Translations under genes and position numbers: made by a program
Assembly: GCA_012932865.1 (NCBI GenBank)
Contig: SAXG01000007.1
Span: 1,146,214 to 1,210,213 of the forward strand
Reading direction: 5' to 3'
Length of the DNA stretch: 64,000 nt
DNA from: Amylostereum areolatum
Taxonomy: Eukaryota; Basidiomycota; Agaricomycetes; Russulales; Stereaceae
The notes under the pieces: generated by a model
The model's input: the letters and a program-made list of their open reading frames with translations, nothing else
Databases searched by the model: none
What the model was told of the DNA's origin: nothing
Part shown: positions 45,167 to 56,101 of the stretch, piece after piece
Position numbering within the stretch: the stretch's first letter is position 1
How the letters are laid out: each line of letters begins with the position of its first letter

Positions 45167-46949
45167 ATGTCGTCCACAGTAGACATCAACACCGACGTCG
45201 CCACCTACAGCGATGATGTGATGCGCTTGGAGCGGATCCTGCACAAGGTCGTGTGCGAGCTGCACAGGCGCAAGGTGGTTCCTGGGGTGGTATTTTGGAC
45301 CAGGTTTCACGAGGTTTTGGTGCGTTGACTGACCTTTCCATCTCCCTCCTTTACTAACATTTTGGCAGAAACCCCTCGCCATGGACATGCACAAGAAGGG
45401 TGCCGCCCTCGGCATCAACAAGTACCCGGACTTTGTCGGCGCCATCTACAAGGCGATGAAAGGCAAAGACCGTCACCTGTGGCTCCAGGAGGTCAACGCG
45501 GTCGACACGGACCTTTACGCACGGAAGTGGGTGGGGGACATTGGCCCTCGGTGGTGGCTGGAGGAAGGTACGTGCCCCTTGACTCTCCAGGTCCATATAC
45601 TGACATCACTTTAGATGTTTGGACCGCCAAGAAGAAAAAGAACGCTCCGACCCCGGCCCCGGATGCACCACCTCCGGCCTCCTCTTCTGCCCAGAAGATT
45701 TTCCCCCCACCCACATCTACAACCTCGGCAACTAAAACCCCCCCCAAGAAGGCTGTGCCGTCCGCGTCCGTGTCCGAGAAAAAGGCGCCCACCCCCCCCC
45801 CCCCCCCTGTGTCTCCATCCGAGACAAAGAAGGCCCCCCCTCCCACTGCGTCGACTTCTAAGAAGGAAACCACGGCCAAGCCAAAGCCGAAGGCCAAGGC
45901 CAAGGCCTCCGTGGCACAGAAGACCCCCCCTCCGCCTCCACCGCCCATGCACGCCCCCCCTCCGGCTCCCGCCTCCGAGCGCGCCCCCCCCGCGGCGACT
46001 CCCGCCCCCGCTCAGCCTTCCCCCCCTGCGGCTCCCGCCCCTGAAGCTCCTGCCCCAGCTCAGCCTGCCCCCCCCACGGCTCCCGCCCCCGCTCAGCCTG
46101 CCCCCCCCGCGGCTCCTGCCCCTGCTCAGTCTCCGCCTCCCACACCTCCTGCCACCGCTCAGCCTGCCCCCCCGCGGCTCCCGCTTCCGTGCAGCCGTCA
46201 ACGTTGGCTGCAAAGGCACTGGACAACGCGGACGTGATCCAACGTGGATCCCTCTCCCCTCCCGCTGGACCCCCGACGCCGTTGCCCTCGGCCCCCCTCA
46301 ACCCTGCGATGGCGATCGCCACTGACTCGCCGATGTTGAAGAGGAAGTCGGTTGAAGAAGCCGGAGCGGATTTGGCCCCCCCAGCAGAAGAGGCCCCCCC
46401 CCACAAGCGTCAACGCCAGGAGGGAGAGTCGTCGGAGGGTGCCTCCGACGGTGGCAACATCTACGGTAAGTCCAATGTGTGTCTTGTCTTATGTCGCAGG
46501 ATACTGACATTCATCATCTAGATGGCCTCGGACTTGAGGCCGCAATGCACGTCCTCGAGGATCGCATCTCCGCCCGGATCGCGGCGGAGATTGTCACCCT
46601 CGTGCAGGAACCCCTCGCGCAGCTGAAGAGCCTGAACGACACCGTCTGGACCCCCCACCCCGAGTTGTCCGAGGTGTGGTACCGCAAGGCCGCGTCCACC
46701 GGAGGACACGTCCTGCTCGCACCGGAGCTGGCCCCCATGTCGGCAGAGGAGGGAGGGTTGGCGGTGGCGCTTGGTGCAGGGAAGGGGAAGGGGAAGGCCG
46801 CGCCGGAGGTGGTGGAGCCGATGCAGGTGGATGGTGGGTTGGACACCGCCACTGCTGACTCCATCAGTGCCCTCATCGATCGCAAGCTTGATGAGAAGCT
46901 CGCGCCGTTCATGGCCCTCATGCGGAAGTTTCAGCATGGCGAGAAGTGA
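45167..46949 (+). pseudogene. head-domain family member P1, frameshifted in a C-run
   Basis: Exons 45167-45319 and 45369-45567 (199 nt, the same length as in P3) encode the head domain. The first exon has a helix ending in FWTRFHEVL, a phase-0 intron with a GTGCGT donor follows, and the second has AALGINKYPDF and ends in RWWLEE. Exon 3 (from 45615) is a long Pro/Ala/Lys-rich linker of many PAPAQPAPP units. At 46167-46173 the tract is C7 where sister units have C8. The frame then ends at 46237, while the downstream half (AALDNAD..., KRKSVEEAG..., then the exon from about 46522 with a coiled coil ending MRKFQHGEK) is in another frame. Either the gene is broken or the C-run is mis-sequenced. The C-terminal helix matches the coiled-coil position of P3 and P4. 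Confidence 0.65.
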
Positions 46950-47122
46950 GGCAGCGCGTCGCCGGAGGGTCCGTACTTTTTAAAAATATCTGGAATGTAC
47001 CTAGTCACACTCTGTCTGCTATCGCATCACTTTCGTCATGTGATGTGTGAATCCAGCAACATCCGAGGAAGGATAAAAATGAGCAAAGGTCACATCTCAT
47101 CTTCATCAACAGCACAGAAGAC

Positions 47123-47546
47123 ATGAGCATCCCCAAGTCAAACCCAGTGCCCCGTCCTTCCCCTTCACCGACTCAATCCATTCCTCCCACCTATGCGATG
47201 TATGCTGTGCACCATCAAAACATCCGGAACCCCTGGTGGTCACATAGGTATGAAGATCGCCATCATAGGAGGTGGGATGGGGTGGAGTGTACAGTACAGA
47301 TTGATCTGTTATCCGGCACCGACCCCGCCGATAGACGAGTTGTTGCTGTTGCTGTTATTGCTGGACGGATGTGACGGTGCCCAAAGGAGGAATAGGACAC
47401 CGTGGACGAAGGGGGGTCGCTCGCAGACGAGCTGGAGACCCGCCTGCGCTTGGTGGGAGCGCGTGTCGGAAGTACTGTCCGCGTCCGAGTTGCCGCTCGG
47501 GACCGTGTGCACTTTGACGGTCTCGTTGAACATTTGGCTGAGATAG
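47123..47546 (+). CDS. small hypothetical gene A
   Basis: A TATA-like GATAAAAATG lies about 55 bp upstream. Exon 1 (47123-47247, 125 nt) encodes a Pro-rich peptide starting MSIPKS and containing AMYAVH. Gene B at 48137 has an exon 1 of identical length and phase with the same MSIPKS start and AMYAVH. The continuation is less certain: with an intron ending in CAG near 47300 a Leu-rich run (IDELLLLLLLLDG) follows and the frame stops at 47546. No family is recognised. The inverted repeat starts about 60 bp after its end. Confidence 0.4.
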
Positions 47547-47607
47547 TTCAGGTAGGGGCCGGGGAACATGAGGGAAGGGTAGGAATTTTAGGTCACATCT
47601 CACTATG

Positions 47608-47918
47608 TAACGAGTACATTCAAGATAAAGTAAATAAACGGACCTCCGGCGGACCTTCCAGCGATGGTGCGCCATGCACCAGGCTAAAAGGAGATGTGGA
47701 TGGCGAGGATGGATGTACCAGTGGAAGGGAGGACCGAACAGACAGAAGGAAGTGGAAGGGAGGACCGAACCCCGATCCTTCCGTCTGTTCGGTCCTCCCT
47801 TCCACTGGTACATCCATCCTCGCCATCCACATCTCCTTTTAGCCCGGCGCATGGCGCACCATCACTGGAAGGTCCACCGGAGGTCTGTTTATTTACTTTA
47901 TCTTGAATGTACTCGTTA
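47608..47918. repeat. foldback inverted repeat, two 142-bp arms
   Basis: Left arm 47608-47749, loop 47750-47776, right arm 47777-47918. The arms are reverse complements with 136 of 142 positions matching and no gaps. The loop repeats a 19-bp word from the arm (GTGGAAGGGAGGACCGAAC). Open frames on both strands here are mirror images produced by the symmetry. It could be a foldback/MITE-type element or an inverted duplication. Confidence 0.92.
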
Positions 47919-48136
47919 GTCGCTATCACATTGCTTTCCTCACCTGAGCCCACCCCCTTGAGAAACATTTGACACCGCGCACCCGGAGGGTCCGCCGGAT
48001 GGGCGCCATCAATTAATTCATCTCTGATTATCTAAGTCCTCCGGTCATGTGAGACATCATTGTGGGAACTCCCGAGTGAGTATAAAAGGACCCAAGGACT
48101 CCTTCTGATCCTCATCGATCATACTTCAGAAGAACC

Positions 48137-48557
48137 ATGAGCATACCCAAGTCACACCCAGTCTCCCACCCTGCTCTTTCTCCTCCTCGACATACTCCAC
48201 CGACCTCCGCGATGTATGCTGTACATTACATGAGCACCCAGGATCCACACAGGCTCCCCAGGTGACAATACCAGTTCTACACAGCCCTTGGCGACACTGA
48301 TCCTGGTTAGATTTCTCGCCACGGATGGTGAAGTTATTGAGACACAGTGGGCCCAGATCCAGCCTCCGGATACCTCGGATGTGGTATGCTCTCTATCTGT
48401 CAACCTTTGCATTCCTCTCACATACATCAATTCTTCATTCAGGAATCGTCTGTATAGTGGCTGGGACGGTTACGGTACTGAATATGTGGTGGATTTCACA
48501 GTATGGCACAATGCTCTGTCTGATACCTTCTGCCTATCCGACACTCCTCCGTATTGA
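48137..48557 (+). CDS. small hypothetical gene B, paralogue of gene A
   Basis: Exon 1 (48137-48261, 125 nt) starts MSIPKS, is Pro/Ser/His-rich and contains AMYAVH, as in gene A. A TATAAAAGG box lies about 60 bp upstream. A 49-bp intron (GTGACA...TTAG) leads to an exon encoding RFLATDGEVIETQW and then QPPDTSD. Beyond that point the splicing is ambiguous: one option stops within a few codons, another reads a hydrophobic segment (CIVAGTVTV). The 3' end is therefore given loosely. Unrecognised; it may be a decaying copy. Confidence 0.4.
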
Positions 48558-48682
48558 CGCACACCCCACCCACAATGCAATCCTCATGTTCTCCTCTTTC
48601 CTGTCCCCTTCCTCGGTGTGTTTACCACACTACTCAATCGCTTTCGTCCATCGTCAGGAATGTCAGTCCCCTGTAATGCAAC

Positions 48683-51600
48683 TCACGAAGAGGGTCCGGC
48701 CTCGCCGAGGCCTACCTCCGACTGAACTGCTCCCTTCGTCGACTTGCGTTTCTTCTTGTAATTTGCGGGCTTTGTCAACTCAGGAGGGGGATATAGGGAA
48801 TCTGCTCTTGATGGAGGCTTTCGGCGACGCTGTGGACGCTTCTCGGGATTCTCCCCATCTGCCGCCGGTGGTGTCTGAGAATAATATACATGAGCGAACA
48901 TCCATCGACGAGGAACATGGATTCCATACAAAATGAACATGGTGGGATATGTCATCATCCGAAGGGGTTTCGTCATCCTCCAAGTCGGAGATCGCCATGA
49001 AGACGGGGGCCTCGAACGGTTCTGGGAAAACGGAGGAGCCAAACACATCTGGAGAGGTAGATTCTCCCTCATCTTCATCGGACAGTATATCTGTGTCAAA
49101 TGTTGGAGGAGGGAAAAGGTCAGTGTCCATCTCCGCTAGTGCATCCATGTCAGTTCGCCTGCCGGGCGTGGTATTGGGGCCAGTGGCCGTCGGACGCGGC
49201 TTTGGCCTCGGACCTATATATTGTGGTGGTCAGCCCACAAGACACACAAACATGAACGGGAATCCTACGAGATGGTGTACCGTCTAACTGTACGCCTGCA
49301 AATTCTTCATCGGACCGGGGAATATGGATAGAGCCGCGAGGAGGCTGTGCCTTGCGAGTGGGATTCCTTCGGATGCCGGACGTGGATGTATTGGCTAGAA
49401 TGCCTGCAGCCTCTGTGTTCGCGATTTCTTTCTGTGTGGCCAGGGTCATGGCCTTCACTGCCTCCAACCACCACCAGCTTCCTTCCCTGCCACTCTGCGC
49501 GTACTCGGGAAGCTTGCCAATGCAAGAGGTCATAATTGTTCCTCTTGAGGACACACCATCCGGGGCCAGCGTAGACTCCTTCCACAGGGCCGAGTTGCTC
49601 TTCATTGCTTCCCAGAACACTGTGTCGTGATCGTATAGCCCAAGGAGCAATAAGGCTGCAGACGCGCGATCCCTTCCAGCCCATGATCCGTCTTCCCCTT
49701 GCCACAGAAATGTTGGGGGTTCGTTGTTAAAGTCCGCGACGTGGTTCCGGAGCTCGATCATCGCTGGCTCAAATTTGTGCTGCTCGGACCCAATCCATCG
49801 CTTGGGCCAATCCCACAGCCTACATTTTGGTGCATTTTTGGGGAGTCTGAGATCTGCCTGTGCTGCCTACGTGTGAGGAGGAGAGGTTAGCTCACATTGT
49901 CTTGGGACGGGTATTGAGATGATGTACCGGAATACGAGAGACCAGATCTACTAGACGGACATAAGGATCCTTGTCCGACAGCATCCGGAGGTAGGTGAAC
50001 TGTGCCTGCGGTTCTTGCGCAACCGTGTCGGGGGCAGTTCCGGGCCATGCTGGGTGGGGCCACCGCGCAACAGGAACACCATTGTCACGTTCATCTTCCG
50101 AATCGTCCCCCGCAGCAATCATCTCCTGTCTCGCACTTCGATACTGAGGGTCCGACGACCCGGTTGCAAGACCCTGCTCCGCACTACTTTCCGCTTCGTC
50201 AGACGATTCTACTACGGCTTTGCTAGCATGTTTCCCTTTTGCGCCTCTTTTTGGGGCCATTTTTTTGGATCGTCTCGGTGTCGGAGCTTGACTCGGTGGT
50301 TCGACGGTCGCTGTAGATTTCTTCCTTGAACGAGAGGGTGCATTTGTTCGCTTCGTCTTCCTCTTTCGACGAGCTGGGGTCGGATTCTCGGCTTCTGCGT
50401 CATCCTCATCCGCCTCATCAGCCTGGTCTTCCGCCTCCTTCTCGGCTTGCTCCGGAGACCAGGTACGGTCAGCGGCCGGGACCGCGGGTTGTATTCCTGC
50501 TGAGGTCTTGACATGGTGAAAGTGGAAGCCACGTCCGGACGCGGCAAGATTACGCTCCACTGCCTCGCGAAAGTCTCCACATTGCTCGTGACTCCACTTG
50601 CCGGGATCGGACAGCCTATTCCAGTGGGGTGGAAGCTGAGACATGTTGAAAAATGTTCCAATCGCCTCGTCTAGGATGGCGCCCCAGAATACGTGTGCAT
50701 TTCCACGATCCAAGTCAATGCCTGGTGCAAGGTTAGCTTGATGTTGATCACAGAAGGAAAGAGGACATGCGGAGTTCAGCAGTGAGATAGGCACGGCACC
50801 AGAGACGCTTATCCCCAACCGGCGGCTGAGTGGCCGTCCACGGAACATCCGGAGGCTGAGGAACGCCATCCTTGTGAATGATCTTCGGCCACGGCTTCTT
50901 AACGTTTCCAGACTTTGTCACCTTATGTGGCTTATTTGGGTCCGGACGGAAGGCTGCCACAGGTCAGTCGGAGGGCATGTAGTTTAGGGTCCGGAACACA
51001 TACTTTTGCAGGCACGTGCCCATTCCAGGAGATTATCGTCGAGAGGCTCCCATCCCCAGTTCGGAAACATCTCGGTGAATGGCTTGTCGAGATAGTTGCA
51101 TGCAATGCCGTATTCGAACCTGTTGTGGAGTCAGCATCGATTATGGAAGGGAAAGTGTAGTCATACACTTCCACTTTGAAGGAGCCGGGCAGCTTGCCAG
51201 GAATGGCCCCAAATGTGACGAGCGGGACCCCACAGAGTCTCCACACCTTCCTCTGAGTCTCAAACAAGATTCTAGGAAGTAGGGTTTGTGCGTTGCTGTA
51301 GTGGAGGTCAACTGTCAGCCTTCGGAGGGGATCCGGGTCGGACGTACATTCTCTTCAATGGCTCCGGAAGCCCTCCCGTATTGAGTTCGACCCGGTACTT
51401 CTCAATATCCGCCCGATTTTTCTCCGTCAGCCCCCTGAGTATTTCGGAAAGTGCTGGTTGAAAGCATTGCAGCTCTGGGTTCTTGCTCCTCGCTCGCTCC
51501 TCTGGCGTCATCGTGTTCACGAGCTCATCGCGGCGCTGGAGAATCTCCTTCTCGAACATCATCCGGAAGGCAACGTGGAAGTTGAAGCCCTTATCGTGCA

Positions 51601-52018
51601 TAACCCAGTCCCGAGGTCTTCGGACACGACCTTGTTCGAACATATGCCAGCGGAACGCCTATGGACACTGGAGTGAGGAGGGTATCCATATACAAGCATC
51701 CGAGCGCCTTACTTCAGTTCGCTCATGGAAGGCTGCATCTTTCTTCTTTGTCGGAGGGCGATCGGGAGGGTACAACTTGCCTTGGTGAACGTCTGCAAAA
51801 AATATAACTCGCATCTTCGTGACCCAACGCCCTTTGTCCGTGTACGTGAGTTTCTTAAACTCCTCGAGGTGATCGGTGATCCAGTCTTGCTTGCCGGGGA
51901 GGAGGGGGGGAAGTTCACGCGGCTGATCGTCCGGTACATCCTGATCAAGGAGCGTGCCATCAGCGTCGGGATCGTCCCACGATGGGAATTGGTTGTCGGA
52001 TTGCTCGTCCTCGAACAT
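48683..52018 (-). CDS. large hypothetical nuclear-type protein of the KDZ neighbourhood
   Basis: A multi-exon gene read leftward. Exon 1 starts at 52018 (acidic, then a WITDHLEEF helix and KMRVIFFADVHQGKLYP) and joins in phase 0 to a segment with HVAFRMMFEKEI and LTEKNRADIEKYR. Next are ETQRKVWRLCGVPLVTFG, NYLDKPFTEMFPNWGWEP, KLWCRAYLTAEL, and FWGAILDEAIGTFFNMSQLPPHW. A strongly basic disordered block (ARRKRKTKR, PRRSKKMAPKRGAKGK) follows, then TYLRMLSDKDPYVRLVDLVSRIP, LYDHDTVFWEAM and GSWWWLEAVK. An acidic region and a basic end (KKKRKSTKG) finish it with GEAGPSS. About 900-1000 residues in total. No known domain is recognised. Internal splice sites were confirmed in phase at four junctions (near 51700, 51345, 51195 and 48890); one or two others did not close. 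Confidence 0.6.
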
Positions 52019-52029
52019 TTAGACGTGAT

Positions 52030-52217
52030 GGCAAGATGAAAGGAGTGCCAGCTCATCACACAATGTGTATCATACCACGTGTCCGGCACTCACCTTTTCG
52101 CCGGATGATCGGGCCGGATGACTGGCACAAGATACATTTTCGACGACACAAGGCAAGGAGGGTCCGGAGGTACAAGATGTAACATACACGCACGATCAAA
52201 AAGTTGCACAGGTCGAC
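52030..52217. other. gap between two minus-strand genes
   Basis: Short spacer holding the promoter of the 52018 gene and the 3' end of P2. It contains the recurrent word GGAGGGTCCGG at 52157-52167. Confidence 0.4.
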
Positions 52218-53981
52218 CTACTCATCGTAATCGTCGTCGGTGAACGTCACCCCTTCCTGCGAATCCGGAACAAACTCAACATCATCATCTTCTTCTTCTT
52301 CTCCCCCTTCTTCCTCCTCGTCTTCCTTGTCCTCGTCGTCACCCAAATCCTCTGAACGCAAGTCGTCATCATCAGCACGGGTCTCCCACATCACCTTATC
52401 CTGCGAAGCCACGATTGGCAGAAGGTCCGACGTGTCCGATGCAGTGTCACTGCCACGATGGCTGCGACTCTCGGATTCCTCCTTGGTGGGTCCGGGCTCG
52501 GTGGGTCCGGGCTCGGTGGGTCCGGGCTCGGTGGGTCCGGGCTCGGTGGGTCCGGGCTCGGTGGGTCCGGGCTCGGTGGGTCCGGGCTCGGTGGGTCCGG
52601 GCTCGGCAGATCCGGCCAAGGTCAGGGTCCCCATCCGGCGGATGAGAAGCTCGGTCGCTGAATCCTGCTTTTTCTTGGCAGCTCGAAGGGCCTCTCCAGC
52701 GGTGACGACCTCCGCCTGGAGATCGGAGACAATGGCCTGGAGAGCCTGATGGAGGATGAGCTCGTAAGCGAGCTGCTTCTTTGCATCGTCGAGGTGGACA
52801 CGGAGGGTAGTACGGAGCGCCTCATCATTGACGGATATAGCCTCCTTGAGCGCGGGTCCGGTCCTGGTGCCAAGGAGGGTAAGAAGCTGGTCTAGCCCAG
52901 CTTTCACCTCCGCTAAAGTATCAGAGTCAGATCAAGTTAACCCGGATGATAAAAGAGAAACACACGATGATCCTCCTCATCCGAATCATGTCCAGCCTCA
53001 TAACCGTCTTCATCACTATCTCCATTGTCGTTGCTGGCGATGATGTCTCCCTGCCTCTCTAGTTTCCGTGCCGCAAGCTTGGCGGCCTGGCGTTCTGGAC
53101 GTGGACGAACGGGGGAGAGGACAGTACACGTGGGTAGAGGGGGGGTCCGAGGCGGGGTTGTCGGCACCGAGGCAGGATCGCGCGGCGGCCGGATGCGCTG
53201 CTGACGACCGGCATCGCCCTCTTTTCGAAACTGATTCCACTGCACCTTGGTCGTCCTTAGTGTTCCCTTGGTCTTGTGCGAGCACTCGATGTTCGCCTGC
53301 GTGCACAGGACGCAGGACCGAATATTGCCCGTGTTCCAGCATCCAAGATTTCTGCTCATGCAGCGGATGCACTTGTTCTAAACGATGCTCAGCACAAAAA
53401 AGCGTCATATATAAGGTACGCCACCCACCGTATTCATCCACCACGTTGGATGATCCGAGTCGTGGGAGTGCTCTGATGCAGGTTCATCGTATACGATGTT
53501 CTTCAGCCAGAATCCTGTTGGGGTCCGGATGTTATCTCGGATGTGGGAGGCAAGGCGTCGGACTCATCCTTATGGCCTGTTCTCTCGACCTCCGAACACC
53601 AGTCGCGTCCTGTCAGGGTGTCAGCAGGTGGGCCGTCCCGAGCGCGATCATCCCGCCGTTCGACCATGTTTTGAACCCAGATGAACTCCGTGATGCTCCT
53701 GGGATATGCCGTGATGCCAAGGTGCCGGGCCTCTGGGACGTAGACGTTGATAAGGCGTTTCTACAGGAAAATCTCAGTGAGTAAAATCTAGGGAAGAGGT
53801 GGGGATTACGCACTAATGTCCGCTTAAATAGATTCCACCACATTACATTTGCCCTCCCAGGTCTCGTTTGCAGTGTGTCCATGGCGCACAGCAGCCGGGC
53901 TTTGAGCTTGAGGACTTCCTCAGAGAATATGTACGAGTTGACGTCCATTCCGTGAGAGGGCGGTGCCGAAGTCATAGACAT
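52218..53981 (-). CDS. head-domain family member P2 with Cys6 cluster and coiled coil
   Basis: Exon 1 (53981-53814, 56 codons) ends VMWWNLFKRTL before a GTGCGT donor, the same position as in P1, P3 and P4. Exon 2 starts at 53760 with KRLINVY, then EARHLGITAYP. A later exon gives FWLKNIVYDE and TWWMNT. The next exon carries the cluster CIRCMSRNLGC...CVLCTQANIEC, with Cys spacing 2-6-8-2-6, followed by a basic stretch and an acidic SDEDG block. The last exon is a coiled coil (LDQLLTLLG to LIRRMG), eight EPGPT repeats, and a long Asp/Glu tail ending DDDYDE. The Cys spacing fits a Zn2Cys6 binuclear cluster, here internal rather than N-terminal. The junction between exon 2 and the FWLKN exon was not resolved in phase. 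Possibly a chromatin or DNA-binding protein; the function is inferred only from composition. Confidence 0.6.
52485..52604 (-). repeat. 15-bp tandem repeat x8 encoding EPGPT
   Basis: Eight exact head-to-tail copies of GGTGGGTCCGGGCTC followed by a diverged ninth. It lies in frame inside the P2 last exon and encodes Glu-Pro-Gly-Pro-Thr repeats on the minus strand. Confidence 0.95.
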
Positions 53982-54213
53982 TGTGAAAGTGGTGATAAGG
54001 AGGTTGTTTACAAGGAGATGGTGGATGGCAAAAGAGAGATCAGACTTGTCCGCGATTACGCGTCGAGTCCGTTGGTCACGTGATCTGCGGCATTTGCCGA
54101 CCGGATATGTCTTGTCACAATGTCACTTCGCCGGTCTCGTTGCTTTTTCCTTTCCTTCCACCACCATCTCAACGGTCCCTTCGCTAACCCTCCGCACACA
54201 ACTCCCCTCCACC

Positions 54214-56101
54214 ATGAGCGACAGCGAACACATCTACCCTGATGCTCGTGAAAGGGAACGTCGCCTCCGGACCGCGTGGCTGCACCTCAAAGGCAAAATT
54301 ACATCTGGCCGTCTTCCGACGGGGGAGTGGTGGACTGGTTTTGGTTACGAACTGGTGCGTCGCGGCTGCTTTTGCGCGAAAACTAAACTAACTATAGTGT
54401 GCTTGTAGATAATGGCGCAGCGGGCCTACGCCACGGAGGCTGAGCTCGGTCAACATCCGGACCGAGGGTACATGACCTTCTGGGAGCGAGTCATGGCCCT
54501 CCCGGACGACGAAATGGCCATGGTCAAGAACACGCTGGTATGGACGCGTGACGTGAGCCCTGCGCCGGGCACGCTACCACAGGAGGAGCGATGGTGGGAG
54601 GAAGAACGTGTGCCTGTCATCGCTTCGTTCCAGTCATTTCTTCTAACTTCTCTCCCTTAGAATTTCTCATTCCCAATTCAAACCCGCGGCCCCCCACATT
54701 TACGCTTCCTGACGAGGACGACCAATACCCGGAGGCGATAGTAGACGGTAATCCGGACGTGCAGGTGGTCGGCCCAGGTGGGGAGTCCGGTGGCGCCATG
54801 GACGAAGACTCTGATGAAGAGTCTCTGCCCGCCTTCAACCTCCCCTCCTTCGACTTCCCTGACGAAGGATCTGAGCGCACGCCATCCGGAGATGTGATGG
54901 ATGTGGACATCCCAGCAAGCGGACCCTCGGACGTCGGACCCCCCGGGTTCGAACCCCCTGAGTTTGGATCCCCCGAGTTCGAACCCCCTGAGTTCAGCAT
55001 GGTCATGGATGACGAAGACGAGGACGACAACACAGTCGATGGTCGGAATGAGGGCGAGGTCGGGCAAGGTAGTGGGGGAGGTATGGATGGTGAAGATGGG
55101 ATGGGCGGTGTCAGTGTGGCTGAGGGAGGGGACATGGCGGTCGATGGTGAGCGAGGGCAGGGCGACAATGGCGAGGGGGGAGGACAAGACAAGAGAGGGA
55201 GGGGGGAAGACGGATCGGAGGGTCCGGAGGGTCCGCCCCCGGACGAAAATGACTTTGAGATCGTGTACTCGTCCGATGGCGAGTACTGGCCGAATATGGT
55301 GCGTGAAGTCCATCTTCTTGTTAAAAATCTCTCACGTTGATCTCCACCAGGTTGACTGCGCGCAATGCGGGAAAGCCCACGTGCCGTGCTGGGCGAAACC
55401 CGAGGGCGACACCTGCCTCCGGTGCTACGACAAGAAGTCGACCTGCAGCCACCACCAAAAGGGTACGATGACCCCGAACGCGGAGTACCTCAGCCTCCTG
55501 AAGGAAGGTCAGGCTCGCCGGCTGCCCAAGTACATTCCGGATGGCAAGGCCGTCAAGGATGCGGCAAGGGCAGGTCCGAAGGCGGGTCCGAGCGGGGCTG
55601 TAGCCTCCAAGGCTAGCTCCTCCGCTGGTGACGGTGCATCCGTTGGCGTGGGAGCGAAGGATCCGAAGGGTAAGGGCAAGGCAGGCCTTGGGATTGGGAG
55701 TGAAGGTATGTTTCCTTCGTACTTAGACATCCGGTCAGGTTAATGGTTCACCTGCAGACAAAGGGAAGAAACGGGTCGGACCTGCCGCGCTTGGGAAGCA
55801 GAGTCACCTACACGGTGTCATCGTCGAGGCTCTCTACGAATTCTGCATCGCGATCAAGGCGCAGATGGAGTCCTCCAGGATCAAGTTCCAGGGCGATCTT
55901 CAGGACGCAAACACGGTCGTCATGGCGCACATCTCCAATATCCACAAGCAAAATGTGGAGCTCCTCGACGTCGTGAAGTCCTTGGAGCTGAGGTGCACCG
56001 ACCTCAAGAAGGATGCCCAGAAGGTGTCTGAGGTGAGCGCGCGCCTTGAGGCCTTCCTTTGGACGTCCGAGGTGCACCGTGGGTCCGGGAGTGAGGACTA
56101 G
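54214..56101 (+). CDS. head-domain family member P3 with Cys6 cluster and coiled coil
   Basis: Five exons (54214-54354, 54409-54607, 54661-55298, 55351-55705, 55758-56101) close in every phase; 558 residues. Exon 1 ends with the family signature EWWTGFGYEL before a GTGCGT donor. Exon 2 (199 nt, as in P1) has EAELGQHP, an FWERVMALPDD segment and ends RWWEEE. Exon 3 is a disordered acidic and Gly/Pro-rich linker with (E/D)FEPPEF repeats. Exon 4 has CAQCGKAHVPC...CLRCYDKKSTC, spacing 2-6-8-2-6 exactly as in P2, then a Lys/Gly-rich segment. Exon 5 is an amphipathic helix (VIVEALYEFCIAIKAQM to ARLEAFL). This is the best-preserved member and can serve as the reference for the family. It lies head-to-head with P2, about 230 bp apart. 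Function unknown. Confidence 0.78.

Noticed and set aside
45493..46406. Gly/Arg-rich minus-strand frames opposite the P1 linker
   Set aside because: They are antisense to a Pro/Ala codon repeat and have no start context or splice partners.
47355..47968. Near-identical ORFs on both strands around the foldback
   Set aside because: They are mirror images generated by the inverted repeat, not separate genes.
54617..55313. Two antisense frames over P3 exon 3
   Set aside because: P3 closes in all phases on the plus strand and shares motifs with its paralogues; the reverse frames are composition artefacts.
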